Assembly (NCBI GenBank): GCA_011051925.1
Contig: DRKE01000287.1
Coordinates: forward strand, 1-28,856
Reading direction: 5' to 3'
DNA from: Deltaproteobacteria bacterium
GTDB lineage: Bacteria > Myxococcota_A > UBA9160 > UBA4427
DNA: 28,856 nucleotides
Part shown: piece by piece, positions 1-8,689 of the stretch
Layout of the letters: each line of letters begins with the position of its first letter
Numbering within the stretch: the stretch's first letter is position 1
Translations under genes and position numbers: made by a program
The notes under the pieces: model-generated
Database searches by the model: none
Seen by the model: the letters and a program-made list of their open reading frames with translations, nothing else
Told to the model about the DNA's origin: nothing

Positions 1-1
1 G

Positions 2-1255
2 CATGCCGCCCTGGCCGCGTTGGTCCTCGTTCCTCTTTCGATGGGGGAGGGCGTCATCGGGCTCGCCCTCGCACTCTTCACGCTGGCCTTCGCCTATGGA
101 AAGTCCGGCCAGCGCAAGGTGCTCGTCATGGCGGCGGTCCTGCTCGTGATCGGTCTCCATCCCCTCGCGCAGCTCGTCTCGATCGTGACGACGATCGTCG
201 ACGAGGATCCCGTCGCGAAAAGCGTGATGGCCGTGGTGGGCGGCACCGAATCGCGCGCTGACGTCGAACTGCTCGAATCCGTCTTCGATGAGGATCTGGC
301 GGCTGCCCACGCGCTCGCCTATCGCGCTCGCCGCCGTGGACTCGAGGAACTCTCGCGAATCCGCCTGGAGGCGCTTCGGAAACGGGCGCCGAGCGATGGC
401 TACGTGCTCGCCGGTCTTGCCAACATCGCGATGCGACGCGGGGAGACCGGATCGGCCATCGGGCTCTACGAGCGCGCAGCCGCCCAGATCGATTCGCCCA
501 TCCTGCTCTTCGATCTGAGCCAGGCCTATGCGCACGCGTTCCGCATGGAGGAAGCCGAGTCGACCCTCCTGCGCGCGCAACGCATGGATGCCGACGAGGT
601 TGCCGCACTCTCCGGCCTGGGAGATGCCGATCTCGTGGCGGATCTGCCCTTTCCGTCCGGATTGCTCCAGGACCGCTTCCGCGTCCTGGCGATGTCCGAA
701 CACCCGCATTTCGATCTGGCCGAAGCCTTCGCGCCGGGACACCTGGGCGAACATTGGATCGTGACGGCGAGCGCGTTCGCGCTCGTCACGCTCTTCTGCC
801 TGCTCTTCGCGGACCGTTTCGATCATTCGAGTCGTTGCGTTCGTTGCGGCGATCGGATCTGTACCCGCTGCCAGGAAACGGTGTGGAGCGAGGAGCTGTG
901 TGATGATTGCCATCACCTCTTCCAGTACCCGGATGCCACGGACCCCTCGCTTCGGATGGCGCGACTCCAGGCGCTGTCGCGGCGTGAGGTCCGGGTCGGT
1001 CGGATCCTCGCCGTCGGCGCGCTCGTCGTGCCGGGCATGGCCGGACTCATCGCCCGGCGACCCGATTTCGCGATGTTCGGCCTGCTGCTCTTCGGCTGGA
1101 TCCTCGCCTGGCTGACCTGGCCGGCGGGCGTCTTCGCGGATCCCCTCCTGATGGGAGATGCCGCGCTTCTGGGATTCGCGATTCCGGGCGTCCTCTCCGT
1201 GGTCGCCTATGCCGGCATCATCGTCACGAGCCTGGCCATACGAAAGAACGCCTAG
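2..1255 (+). CDS. TPR and zinc-ribbon membrane protein (5' partial)
   Basis: The reading frame is open to the left window edge, so the start is missing; a TTG at 20 is only an internal possibility. Numbering from that TTG (411 residues), there is an N-terminal hydrophobic stretch (about 1-55), a helical TPR-like region (about 80-200, with alternating Ala/Leu/Tyr helices typical of tetratricopeptides), a membrane segment near 247-265, then a treble-CxxC zinc ribbon (Cys273/276, 281/284, 294/297 followed by two His), and two or three more membrane segments to the end. This looks like a membrane scaffold with a cytoplasmic metal-binding module. No enzymatic motif is visible and the exact function is unknown. 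The stop codon overlaps the Shine-Dalgarno of the DUF4388 gene, so the two are probably cotranscribed. Confidence 0.75.
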   Translation, partial: HAALAALVLVPLSMGEGVIGLALALFTLAFAYGKSGQRKVLVMAAVLLVIGLHPLAQLVSIVTTIVDEDPVAKSVMAVVGGTESRADVELLESVFDEDLAAAHALAYRARRRGLEELSRIRLEALRKRAPSDGYVLAGLANIAMRRGETGSAIGLYERAAAQIDSPILLFDLSQAYAHAFRMEEAESTLLRAQRMDADEVAALSGLGDADLVADLPFPSGLLQDRFRVLAMSEHPHFDLAEAFAPGHLGEHWIVTASAFALVTLFCLLFADRFDHSSRCVRCGDRICTRCQETVWSEELCDDCHHLFQYPDATDPSLRMARLQALSRREVRVGRILAVGALVVPGMAGLIARRPDFAMFGLLLFGWILAWLTWPAGVFADPLLMGDAALLGFAIPGVLSVVAYAGIIVTSLAIRKNA

Positions 1256-1263
1256 GAGGTCGG

Positions 1264-2385
1264 ATGTCGGTCGCATTGCATGGAAATCTCCGGGACTTCG
1301 GCATAGCCGAGGTCTTCCAGCTGATCGGACAGCAGAGGAAGACGGGTGTGCTGGTCGTCGGCGACGACGAGGACTCGATCTTCCTCGCCTTCGACGAGGG
1401 ACGTGTGGTTCGGGGCGGGCCGGCCAAGAATCGTCTCCAGCGGGATCCGCTCGGTCCGCAACTGGTGAGGTCGGGCTATGTCACCCGGGAACAACTCGAG
1501 AATCTCCAGCGGGAGAGCGAACGGTCGGCTCGCCCCCTGACCGACCTGCTGCTCGCGACCGGATTGATCGAACCGGGAACGCTCGAGGAGGTCCAACACC
1601 GGCTCACGAAGGAAACGGTGTTCGACGTGATGCGTCGCAAGAGCGGTGATTTCCGATTCACCGCCGAGCGGGTCGTTCACGACACGAAGCCCGAGAACCT
1701 GCTCGGGGCCGAGCAGATCCTGATGGACGGTCTGCGGATGCTCGACGAGTGGCAGACCTTTGCCGACATCGTGCCTTCGGAAGATGCGGTCTTCCGTCGG
1801 ATCGGAAACCTCGAAGCCGTTCGTGCGCTCACGAAGGGAGATTCGAATGCGCGACTCGGTCACGCGGAGCGGGTGCTCCAGCTGATCGACGGACGGCTCA
1901 GTGTCCGACGCGTGATCGACCTCTCGCGCCTCGGTACCTTCGAGGCGACGCGGGCACTGGCCGAACTCAGGCAGGCCGGGGTCATCGAACTGGCCGTGAC
2001 GAAGGTCCGGGCACCCCGGAGAATGCGGAACGCGTCGCGGCAGATCGAGTGGTTTCCCATGGTCCGGGTGGCCCTGGGAACCGTCCTGCCGTTCATCGTC
2101 CTCGGATTCCTGGCGGTGACGATCCTGCCTCGACTGGAATCGACCCGAGCCGGTTCGGCCATCCCCGAACGACTCGCGCACCAGATCGGGCGTCGACTCG
2201 AAACGGAACTCGTCCGAGGCCTCGTCGAGACCCGGTTCTTCGAGTCGGGCGCCTATCCGGCTTCGCTCGAGGAGATCGCCCCGGAGGCGGCTCTCGCGAG
2301 TCCTTCGTTGACGCCGTCGCGACTCGCTGACTATTATTACCGGGTGCGCGAAGGCGAGGTGGTCCTGCTCGCGCCGGCGCAATGA
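1264..2385 (+). CDS. DUF4388 (PATAN) domain protein with C-terminal membrane anchor
   Basis: A 373-residue protein. Residues 1-60 begin MSVALHGNLRDFGIAEVFQL and match the DUF4388/PATAN fold found in bacterial signalling proteins, including a 'KTGVLVV...G.VV.' strand pattern. A winged-helix-like helical stretch follows (about 60-250). A single hydrophobic helix lies at about 267-288, and a tail of about 85 residues follows. Arg-rich sequence before the helix suggests an N-in, C-out orientation. The tail contains GAYPASLEEI and ends in a Tyr-rich strand, which resembles the globular end of type II secretion pseudopilins; that is inference only. The ATG has an AGGAGGT Shine-Dalgarno at 1254-1260 that overlaps the upstream stop. 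PATAN proteins are often linked to gliding, polarity or gene regulation; no partner is evident here. Confidence 0.8.
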   Translation: MSVALHGNLRDFGIAEVFQLIGQQRKTGVLVVGDDEDSIFLAFDEGRVVRGGPAKNRLQRDPLGPQLVRSGYVTREQLENLQRESERSARPLTDLLLATGLIEPGTLEEVQHRLTKETVFDVMRRKSGDFRFTAERVVHDTKPENLLGAEQILMDGLRMLDEWQTFADIVPSEDAVFRRIGNLEAVRALTKGDSNARLGHAERVLQLIDGRLSVRRVIDLSRLGTFEATRALAELRQAGVIELAVTKVRAPRRMRNASRQIEWFPMVRVALGTVLPFIVLGFLAVTILPRLESTRAGSAIPERLAHQIGRRLETELVRGLVETRFFESGAYPASLEEIAPEAALASPSLTPSRLADYYYRVREGEVVLLAPAQ

Positions 2386-2394
2386 CGCAATGAC
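2379..2394 (+). repeat. 8-bp tandem duplication at a stop codon
   Basis: GCAATGAC occurs twice in tandem (2379-2386 and 2387-2394). The first copy contains the TGA stop of the DUF4388 gene. It is probably a simple slippage duplication with no assigned role. Confidence 0.6.
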
Positions 2395-2403
2395 GCATCC
2401 CTG

Positions 2404-2419
2404 AGGAGCGGCTCTACTG
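2404..2419 (+). promoter_or_regulatory. phoH ribosome binding site with likely CTG start
   Basis: AGGAG at 2404-2408 is followed by 8 nt and then CTG at 2417-2419. Between the upstream in-frame stop (2402-2404) and ATG 2471 there is no ATG, GTG or TTG in this frame. The first ATG lacks a recognisable Shine-Dalgarno and would remove the conserved N-terminal LTFEDN strand of PhoH. Confidence 0.6.
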
Positions 2420-3448
2420 GCTCGAGAACAAGAAGCGACCTACGAGAGCCTGACATTCGAAGACAACGCGATGGCCGTGGCTCTCTACGGCGACGCGGAA
2501 GAGACGCTTCGTCGCATCGAGCGCAGCCTCGATGTGCAGATCCATGCCCGCGGAAACGAGATCCGCATCGAAGGAGAACCGGACCAGGCCATCCTCGCCC
2601 GTCGGGTTCTCGAGGAGCTCTACAAGCTTCTCGAGTCCGGGAAGGGCGTTCGCGGCGCGGACGTCCGCCACGTGATCCGGATGCTGCGCGAGGAGCCCGA
2701 AGTCCGACTGGGCGACGTGTACGAGAACATCCTCAATCGGGGTTCCCGCCGGGTCATCCGGGCCAAGAACCTCGCCCAGAGACGTTATGTCGACCTGATC
2801 CGGAAGCACGACGTCGCGATCGCGGTCGGACCTGCGGGTACGGGCAAGACCTACCTCGCCATGGCGATGGCGGTTGCCGCGCTTCACCGCAAGGAGGTGT
2901 CGCGGATCATCCTGACACGTCCCGCGGTCGAGGCCGGGGAGCGGCTCGGTTTCCTGCCGGGCGATCTGGCGGAAAAGGTCGATCCCTACATGCGGCCGCT
3001 CTATGACGCGCTTCGCGACATGATGGACATGGAGAAGGCCGCGCGATTGATCGAACGCGGGACGATCGAAGTGGCGCCGCTCGCGTTCATGCGCGGCAGG
3101 ACGCTGAACGACTCCTTCGTGATTCTCGACGAGGCGCAGAACACGACAGGGGAACAGATGAAGATGTTCCTGACCCGGCTCGGTGACGGATCCAAGGCCG
3201 TCATCACGGGTGACGTGACCCAGATCGATCTGCCGACGGAGACCGAAAGCGGGCTCATCGAGGCTGTCCGGATCCTGCGCTCCGTCCGGGGGATCGGCTT
3301 GATGCGCTTCGAACCGGGTGATGTGGTCCGGCATCCACTCGTCCAGTCGATCATCCAGGCCTACGACAAGGCCGGCCAGTCGTCCGGACGAGGACGAGAT
3401 GGCGGATCGCAGGGGAAACGCGGGAACGATCGCGAGGAAGGCGGATGA
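2417..3448 (+). CDS. phoH: PhoH-family ATPase
   Basis: PhoH/YbeZ is a cytoplasmic P-loop ATPase associated with RNA metabolism, typically encoded beside ybeY as here. From the proposed CTG start it is 343 residues. Residues 12-17 give the family strand LTFEDN, followed by a KH-like region containing IHARGNEIRIEG. The Walker A motif is GPAGTGKT (138-145) and the Walker B motif is VILDEAQN (235-242), followed by a sensor-like GDVTQIDLP. The C-terminal tail of about 25 residues is Gly/Arg-rich and looks disordered. The start is unusual (see the ribosome-site entry); the conventional alternative is ATG 2471, giving 325 residues. The end overlaps ybeY by 4 nt (ATGA), implying translational coupling. 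The membrane HD hydrolase (PgpH) often found between phoH and ybeY is absent. Confidence 0.93.
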   Translation: MAREQEATYESLTFEDNAMAVALYGDAEETLRRIERSLDVQIHARGNEIRIEGEPDQAILARRVLEELYKLLESGKGVRGADVRHVIRMLREEPEVRLGDVYENILNRGSRRVIRAKNLAQRRYVDLIRKHDVAIAVGPAGTGKTYLAMAMAVAALHRKEVSRIILTRPAVEAGERLGFLPGDLAEKVDPYMRPLYDALRDMMDMEKAARLIERGTIEVAPLAFMRGRTLNDSFVILDEAQNTTGEQMKMFLTRLGDGSKAVITGDVTQIDLPTETESGLIEAVRILRSVRGIGLMRFEPGDVVRHPLVQSIIQAYDKAGQSSGRGRDGGSQGKRGNDREEGG

Positions 3449-3888
3449 GCGTGTTGATTTCCGGGCCGCCAGCAGCGATCCGGGGATCGAAGGTCGACGT
3501 GGCGAAGCTCCGTCAGCGCGCGGGGAAGGTCCTGGCGGCGATCGGGGAAGCCGGTTCCGAGCTTTCGGTCGCGTTGGTCGATGATTCCGGCATCAGGGAA
3601 CTCAATGCCCGTTGGCGGGGGCGGAACGAGGCGACGGACGTTCTTTCGTTCTCCCAGATCGAAGGCGATTTCGCCGATCATCGAGGAACCCTGCTGGGCG
3701 ACGTGGTCATCAGCGTCGAGACCGCGGCGAAGCAGGCCGCCTCTCGGCATCGAGCCCTGGATGATGAGGTGACCCGACTCCTGATCCACGGCGTGCTCCA
3801 CCTCGTCGGTCACGATCACGAGTCGGATTCCGAGGCCCGAAGGATGAAGGCGGAAGAGCGGCGGCTCTGGCGAGCGCTCCCGGGATGA
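3445..3888 (+). CDS. ybeY: YbeY endoribonuclease / rRNA maturation factor
   Basis: YbeY is a single-strand-specific metallo-endoribonuclease needed for 16S rRNA 3'-end maturation and 70S quality control. The 147-residue product carries the family metal site HGVLHLVGHDH, with His115, His119 and His125 as predicted zinc ligands. Upstream it has the conserved NARWRGRNEATDVLSF region seen in all YbeY proteins. Its length is normal for the family (E. coli about 155). ATG 3445 overlaps the phoH stop and the stop overlaps the lnt start, so it sits in a coupled series. Confidence 0.96.
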   Translation: MSVLISGPPAAIRGSKVDVAKLRQRAGKVLAAIGEAGSELSVALVDDSGIRELNARWRGRNEATDVLSFSQIEGDFADHRGTLLGDVVISVETAAKQAASRHRALDDEVTRLLIHGVLHLVGHDHESDSEARRMKAEERRLWRALPG

Positions 3889-5534
3889 ATCCGCGAGACG
3901 CTTCGTCGCACCTCGGGGCGCTCGCGCTCTATTCGATCCTGACGATCCTGTCGTTTCCCCACGAGCTGCCGAACCATTCCTCCCTCGATCTGGGATCCTT
4001 CCTGGCATGGTTCGTTCCCGCGACGTTGATCATCGGAATCGAGGGGATTCCGCCCGCTCGCGCAGCGCGCGTCGCCTTTCTGGCCAGCCTCGCGGGACAC
4101 GCGATTCTCTTCCATTGGTTCTTCGTCGTGACCGTCGTCCATGGTGGCATGCCCGCCTGGCTGGGGACGCTCGCTCCGCTGGTTCCCGCGATCTGGGTCT
4201 CCCTCTTCACGGCACTCTTCGCGTGGCTCTGGAGCCAGATCGGGCCCGCGACCCGCGCGCCCGTGCTGGTCGGGGCGCTTCTCTGGGTCTCAGTCGACTG
4301 GATCCGGGGCCATCTCCTGGGTGGCTTTCCGTGGGCCACCCTGGGCTATGCGCTCCATCTGGACGAGTCCCTCATGAGCTGGACACGCTGGACCGGTGTC
4401 CATGGCCTCTCCTTCGTCGCTGCCGTCGGAGGGCTCGGAATCGGCGTCGCTTGGTGTGATCGGATGCACGGGCGGCCGGGGTCGTCTCGGATCGCCCGGG
4501 CCGTGGGCTTCGTCGTGGTCGCCCACCTGCTGGGAGCGATGATCCCGCCGGTCGAGTTCCCGTCGGCCGAGACGGTCCGGATCGCCGCCATACAGGGCAA
4601 TATCGATCAGACCGAGAAATGGGATGCGGCCCGCCGGGACCGGATTCTCGAGACCTACCTTCGGCTCAGCGAACGTGCCGTCGGAGCCGGAGCGGAATGG
4701 ATCGTCTGGCCCGAGACGGCGGTTCCGGGGCTGATCGAAGTCGATTCGGCGCTGCGGGAGCGGATCACGGCCTTCGCGAGGCGTTCCGGGCGCGTGCTCG
4801 TCATCGGGGGAACGGGCGTCGAGGTCGATCCGGTCGCACGCCGCTTCACGGCCTTCTACGACAGCGCTTTCCTCGTCGATGCCCGAGGCGTCGTCCGGGA
4901 CCGGTACGACAAGACCCAGCTCGTGCCCTTCGGCGAATTCGTTCCGCTTCGGGGGCTTCTGGGACGTTTCTTCCAGGCCCTCGCACGCGGTCTTTCGACG
5001 ACGGACATCGCGCCGGGAAGGGCCCCGCGTGTCTTCGTGGTCGAATCCCCGGACGGCTCCGGAACTCCGCTGCGGGTCGGCACGCCGATCTGCTACGAAC
5101 TCCTCTTCCCCCATGTCGTGCGCCATTTCGCCGACCAGGGCGCGGGTGTGATGCTCGCGATGACGAACGATGCCTGGTACGGTCGGACCGGAGCCCCCCA
5201 CCAGTTTCTGGCCATGAGTGCGATCCGGTCGGCCGAGAACGGACGATGGATGGTTCGAGCGGCGAATACCGGCTTTTCGGCCATCGTGGATTCCGGGGGG
5301 CGGGTGCGCGAGAGGAGTGCGCTTTTCGAGGAAGCCGTCGTCGTGGCAGACGTTCCCGTCGCCACATCGACGCCGCCGACCTTCTACGCGCGCCATGGGG
5401 ACGTGTTCGCGGGAACGTGCCTGTTCGCCGCGATCGCGCTTTTCGGTCGCACGAAACTCGGGCAGCGGCGTCGAACGAAGGAGTCGGAGCTGCCTGAAGG
5501 CCGGCAGGACCGACGGGAGGAGGATGAACGATGA
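3885..5534 (+). CDS. lnt: Apolipoprotein N-acyltransferase
   Basis: Lnt transfers the third acyl chain from phospholipid to the N-terminal Cys of diacylated lipoproteins, on the periplasmic face of the inner membrane. The 549-residue product has about six N-terminal membrane helices (roughly 10-220) followed by a nitrilase-like domain. The catalytic triad is intact: Glu277 in WPETAVPG, Lys343 in YDKTQLVPFGEFVPL, and Cys403 in ICYE, corresponding to E. coli Glu267/Lys335/Cys387. A final hydrophobic helix lies near 505-520, followed by a charged tail. The ybeY-lnt adjacency is common. The downstream LolCE/LolD genes act on its triacylated products. The stop overlaps prfB by 4 nt. Confidence 0.97.
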   Translation: MNPRDASSHLGALALYSILTILSFPHELPNHSSLDLGSFLAWFVPATLIIGIEGIPPARAARVAFLASLAGHAILFHWFFVVTVVHGGMPAWLGTLAPLVPAIWVSLFTALFAWLWSQIGPATRAPVLVGALLWVSVDWIRGHLLGGFPWATLGYALHLDESLMSWTRWTGVHGLSFVAAVGGLGIGVAWCDRMHGRPGSSRIARAVGFVVVAHLLGAMIPPVEFPSAETVRIAAIQGNIDQTEKWDAARRDRILETYLRLSERAVGAGAEWIVWPETAVPGLIEVDSALRERITAFARRSGRVLVIGGTGVEVDPVARRFTAFYDSAFLVDARGVVRDRYDKTQLVPFGEFVPLRGLLGRFFQALARGLSTTDIAPGRAPRVFVVESPDGSGTPLRVGTPICYELLFPHVVRHFADQGAGVMLAMTNDAWYGRTGAPHQFLAMSAIRSAENGRWMVRAANTGFSAIVDSGGRVRERSALFEEAVVVADVPVATSTPPTFYARHGDVFAGTCLFAAIALFGRTKLGQRRRTKESELPEGRQDRREEDER

Positions 5535-6695
5535 GTGGCAAGGAAGAGGTGCGGTTCGATTTCGGTGAACTCGGCGAGCGCGTTCGGGGGCTGCGAACGC
5601 GCTTTGACGAGTTCCGGGGGCGTCTTTGACGTCGAGGGACTGCGCGCGCGACTCGACGAACTGGAAAACGAGATGGCCCGGCCCGACCTCTGGGACGATC
5701 GCGAGGTCGCCGAGGACGTCGGTCGGAAGAAGAACGCCGTGGAACGCGAACTCGCCCTCCACGACCGGGTCGAACTCGCCCTGGACGATGCGGAAATCCT
5801 GCTCGAACTGGCCGAAGAGGCAGGAGACGCGGAGGCGATCGCCGAAGTCATCGGGAAATGTGATGAAGTCTCGACGATGCTCGAGGAGGCCGAGCTGAAG
5901 CAGCTGCTGGGCGGCGAGCACGATGCCGCGAACGCGATCCTGTCGATCAATGCGGGTGCGGGGGGAACGGATGCCTGTGACTGGGCCGAGATGCTCCTGA
6001 GGATGTACCTGCGCTGGGCCGAACGACACGATTTCAGGACGGAGATCCTGGACATCCAGGCCGGAGAGGAGGCGGGGATCCGCGGAGTGACTCTTCGCGT
6101 CGAAGGCGAGTATGCCTACGGCTACCTGAACTCGGAACAGGGTGTTCATCGATTGGTGCGCATCTCGCCCTTCGACTCGAATGCCCGGCGACATACGGCC
6201 TTCGCGAGCGTCACGGCGGTTCCGGAGATCGACGATTCGATCGAGATCGAGATCGACGAGAGTGATCTCCGGATCGATACCTATCGTTCCAGCGGAGCGG
6301 GGGGCCAACACGTGAACAAGACCGATTCCGCCGTTCGACTCACCCACCTGCCGACGAATATCGTCGCGCAGTGCCAGAACGAACGTTCGCAGCACAAGAA
6401 CAAGGCGACGGCGATGAAGATCCTGCGAGCGAAACTGTATGAACTCGAGCGTCGCGAACAGCAGGCCAGGCTCGAGGAGCTGACGGGGGAGAAGCGGGAG
6501 ATCGGATTCGGCAGCCAGATCCGTTCCTACACGCTCCATCCACAGCAGCGCGCGAAGGACCATCGAACGGATCTCGAGATCGGAAACGTCGAGGCCGTTC
6601 TCGATGGGGATATCGATGCCTTCATTCGCGCCAATCTGCTCGCCCAGGGCGCCGACGTCCGTACGAATCATGCTGGCGGGGATGTGCGCGCGTGA
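5531..6695 (+). CDS. prfB: Peptide chain release factor 2, programmed +1 frameshift
   Basis: RF2 recognises UGA and UAA stops. The gene starts at ATG 5531, inside the lnt stop. The zero frame encodes 31 residues and then meets TGA at 5627-5629 in the canonical CTT-TGA-C context; a +1 shift continues at GAC 5628 to the stop at 6693-6695, giving 386 residues (E. coli RF2 is 365). After the shift the protein reads DVEGLRARLDELE, the normal RF2 continuation. The stop-recognition tripeptide SPF is at 211-213 and the peptidyl-hydrolysis motif GGQ is at 256-258. Conventional gene calling that starts at GTG 5535 in the downstream frame gives a false N-terminus. The SPF/GGQ set plus the frameshift site distinguish it from RF1. 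Confidence 0.97.
5616..5630 (+). promoter_or_regulatory. prfB autoregulatory frameshift site
   Basis: An internal Shine-Dalgarno-like GGGGG (5616-5620) is followed by 3 nt and then CTT TGA C (5624-5630). This is the same geometry as the E. coli site. When RF2 is scarce, ribosomes pause at the UGA and slip +1 on CUU, which restores RF2 synthesis. The mechanism is established for the family; its operation here is inferred from sequence. Confidence 0.93.
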
Positions 6696-8689
6696 TGGAA
6701 GGCTGGCTGCAGGGGATCGGGTCGAGCTTCAGCGTCCTGGGGGGTGGGGTCGCGATCGCGTTCATCATCGGGATCGCGGGCGGCATCCTCGCAATGACTC
6801 TCGTCTATGTCGGATCCGCACTGCTCGTACTCGATCGCTTCGCGAGGGTCTCGAAGGGCTGGCTGGCGCCGCTCGCGGCGGGTCTGGTCGTGTCGGGCCT
6901 GGTGGCGCTCTTCGCCACCGTCCAGGCGATTCCCTCGGATTCTGCGGTCGCCTGGCCCGATTGGCGGGAGACCTTCGTCAGGCAATTCGCCGTGGTCACC
7001 CTTCTCGGAATCGTCTTCCTGCTGCTCGCCCGGATCGCCATCGGGGTTCTGTCCCAACGGGGGCTGGCCCACCTGGCCACGGGGATCGCGGCCGGGGCCG
7101 TCGGATTGGCTCTCTCGGGAACGGGAAACGCCACGCTCGCCCCGGCGACGTTCATGGCGGCGGCCGCCCTGGCCGTGACCGCGTCGGGCATCCGGAGATT
7201 CCGGGGAAGAAAGGAATGGCCGACCGTCGAGCGGCTGCTCTGGATCTCGTGCCTGGGGCTGTTGCCGGGTGCCTTCGCAGCCTGGGTCGCGCCGGATCTC
7301 CGACAGACGGCCGTCCTGACCTCGACGCTTCTCCTCACCTTCCTCTCCGGCCTGGTTCTCCTGGGCCTCATTCCGCTGGCGATTGCGGGCTTCGTCTCGA
7401 TGCGGAAGTCCGTCGAATGGTTCATCGCGATCCGGTACCTCTTCGCGAAACGACGGCAGGTCTTCATCTCCGCCATCACGGCGATCTGCGTCGGGGGCAT
7501 CGCGGCGGGGGTCTGGCTGATCATCGTCGTTCTTTCCGTGATGAACGGATTCGAGCAGACCTGGCGCGACGAGATCCTCGGCAACCGCGCCCATTTCACG
7601 GTTCACAGTCGATTCGGCCCCTTCACCGACCACGAAGAGATCCTCGGGCTCGTGAGATCCACCCCGGGCGTCGTCGCAGCCAGCCCCTATCTCGATGCGG
7701 AGGGGATGGTCCGGGGAAGCGAGGGGCAGATCGCCAGCGTGCGTCTGCGCGGAATCGATCCCGAATCGGTCGGGAAGGTCACGGATCTCGAACACGATCT
7801 TCGTCCGGTCCGGCCCGGAGAGAATCCCAGTCTGACCGAACGCTTCGATTCGGTCGAGGATCCGAGCGGGACGCCCGGCATCATCATCGGGGGCCATCTC
7901 GCCATGTCCCTCGGACTCGGCGTCGGTGACAAGCTGCTCCTGATCTCGCCCTTCGGTGGGCCACCGACGCCCCTCGGTCCCGGCCCCCGATTGAAGCGTT
8001 TCACGGTCGTCGGGGTCTTCCAGTCGAGCTTCTATCAATACGACGAAGCCTTCACCTACACGACCCTCGACGCCGCGCGGGATTTCCGCAAGACCGGGGA
8101 TGTCGTCGATGGCATCGAGGCGCGGACCTCGGATCATTATCGATCACAGGCCGTGGGCAGGTTGGTCGAGGAGACGCTCGGCTATCCCTACTACACGCGT
8201 GATTGGAAGGAGGTCTTTCCCGCCTTCTTCCAGGCGCTGAAGACCGAACGTGTGATGATGTTCCTGCTGCTCACGATGATCATGGTCGTGGCGGCCTTCG
8301 TCATCGTGGCCACCCTCGTCATGATGATCATGGAGAAGTCCAGCGATATCGCGATCCTGAAGGCGATGGGGGCCGAGGATGCGCTGATCGAACGGATCTT
8401 CGCCCTCGAAGGAACATTGATCGGACTCGTCGGAACGTTCATCGGCGTCGCTTCGGGAATCGCGGTGACGGGTCAACTCTCCTGGATCCAGAAACAGATC
8501 GAGAGCCTCACCGGAATCGACACGCTGCCGGCCAGCGTGTATCAGTTCTCCGAATTGCCCTCGAAGGTCGATCCTCTCCAGGTGGCAGGCGTCGCGGCCA
8601 TCGCGATGGTGCTGTCGCTGGGGGCGACCCTGCTGCCGAGTCGACAGGGAGCGCGAATCGATCCGGCTGCGGGGCTCCGCCATGAATGA
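6692..8689 (+). CDS. lolE: LolC/LolE-type lipoprotein-releasing permease with extra N-terminal membrane domain
   Basis: The C-terminal two-thirds (about residues 240-665) is a LolC/E-FtsX permease that extracts lipoproteins from the inner membrane for LolA. It starts SVEWFIAIRYLFAKRR, has one helix near 262-285, a large periplasmic MacB-like domain (about 290-515), and three C-terminal helices (about 521-549, 575-597, 635-655). Preceding it are about 240 residues with roughly seven hydrophobic helices that ordinary LolC/E proteins (about 400-415 residues) lack. The start is GTG 6692 (GTGA overlap with prfB) or ATG 6695. Only one permease is present, so a homodimeric (LolF-like) complex with LolD is likely. 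The role of the extra domain is unknown. The symbol is assigned by family only; lolC would be equally defensible. Confidence 0.88.
   Translation: MMEGWLQGIGSSFSVLGGGVAIAFIIGIAGGILAMTLVYVGSALLVLDRFARVSKGWLAPLAAGLVVSGLVALFATVQAIPSDSAVAWPDWRETFVRQFAVVTLLGIVFLLLARIAIGVLSQRGLAHLATGIAAGAVGLALSGTGNATLAPATFMAAAALAVTASGIRRFRGRKEWPTVERLLWISCLGLLPGAFAAWVAPDLRQTAVLTSTLLLTFLSGLVLLGLIPLAIAGFVSMRKSVEWFIAIRYLFAKRRQVFISAITAICVGGIAAGVWLIIVVLSVMNGFEQTWRDEILGNRAHFTVHSRFGPFTDHEEILGLVRSTPGVVAASPYLDAEGMVRGSEGQIASVRLRGIDPESVGKVTDLEHDLRPVRPGENPSLTERFDSVEDPSGTPGIIIGGHLAMSLGLGVGDKLLLISPFGGPPTPLGPGPRLKRFTVVGVFQSSFYQYDEAFTYTTLDAARDFRKTGDVVDGIEARTSDHYRSQAVGRLVEETLGYPYYTRDWKEVFPAFFQALKTERVMMFLLLTMIMVVAAFVIVATLVMMIMEKSSDIAILKAMGAEDALIERIFALEGTLIGLVGTFIGVASGIAVTGQLSWIQKQIESLTGIDTLPASVYQFSELPSKVDPLQVAGVAAIAMVLSLGATLLPSRQGARIDPAAGLRHE

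Noticed and set aside
2471..2473. ATG as the phoH start
   Set aside because: It lacks a ribosome site and cuts off the conserved LTFEDN strand; retained only as the alternative.
5602..5608. Second CTTTGAC just before the prfB frameshift site
   Set aside because: It is read out of phase (TTT GAC in the zero frame), so it cannot act as the slippery stop.
4290..6671. Antisense open frame of 793 codons across lnt and prfB
   Set aside because: It lies opposite two confidently identified genes, has no family resemblance and is typical of GC-rich codon use.
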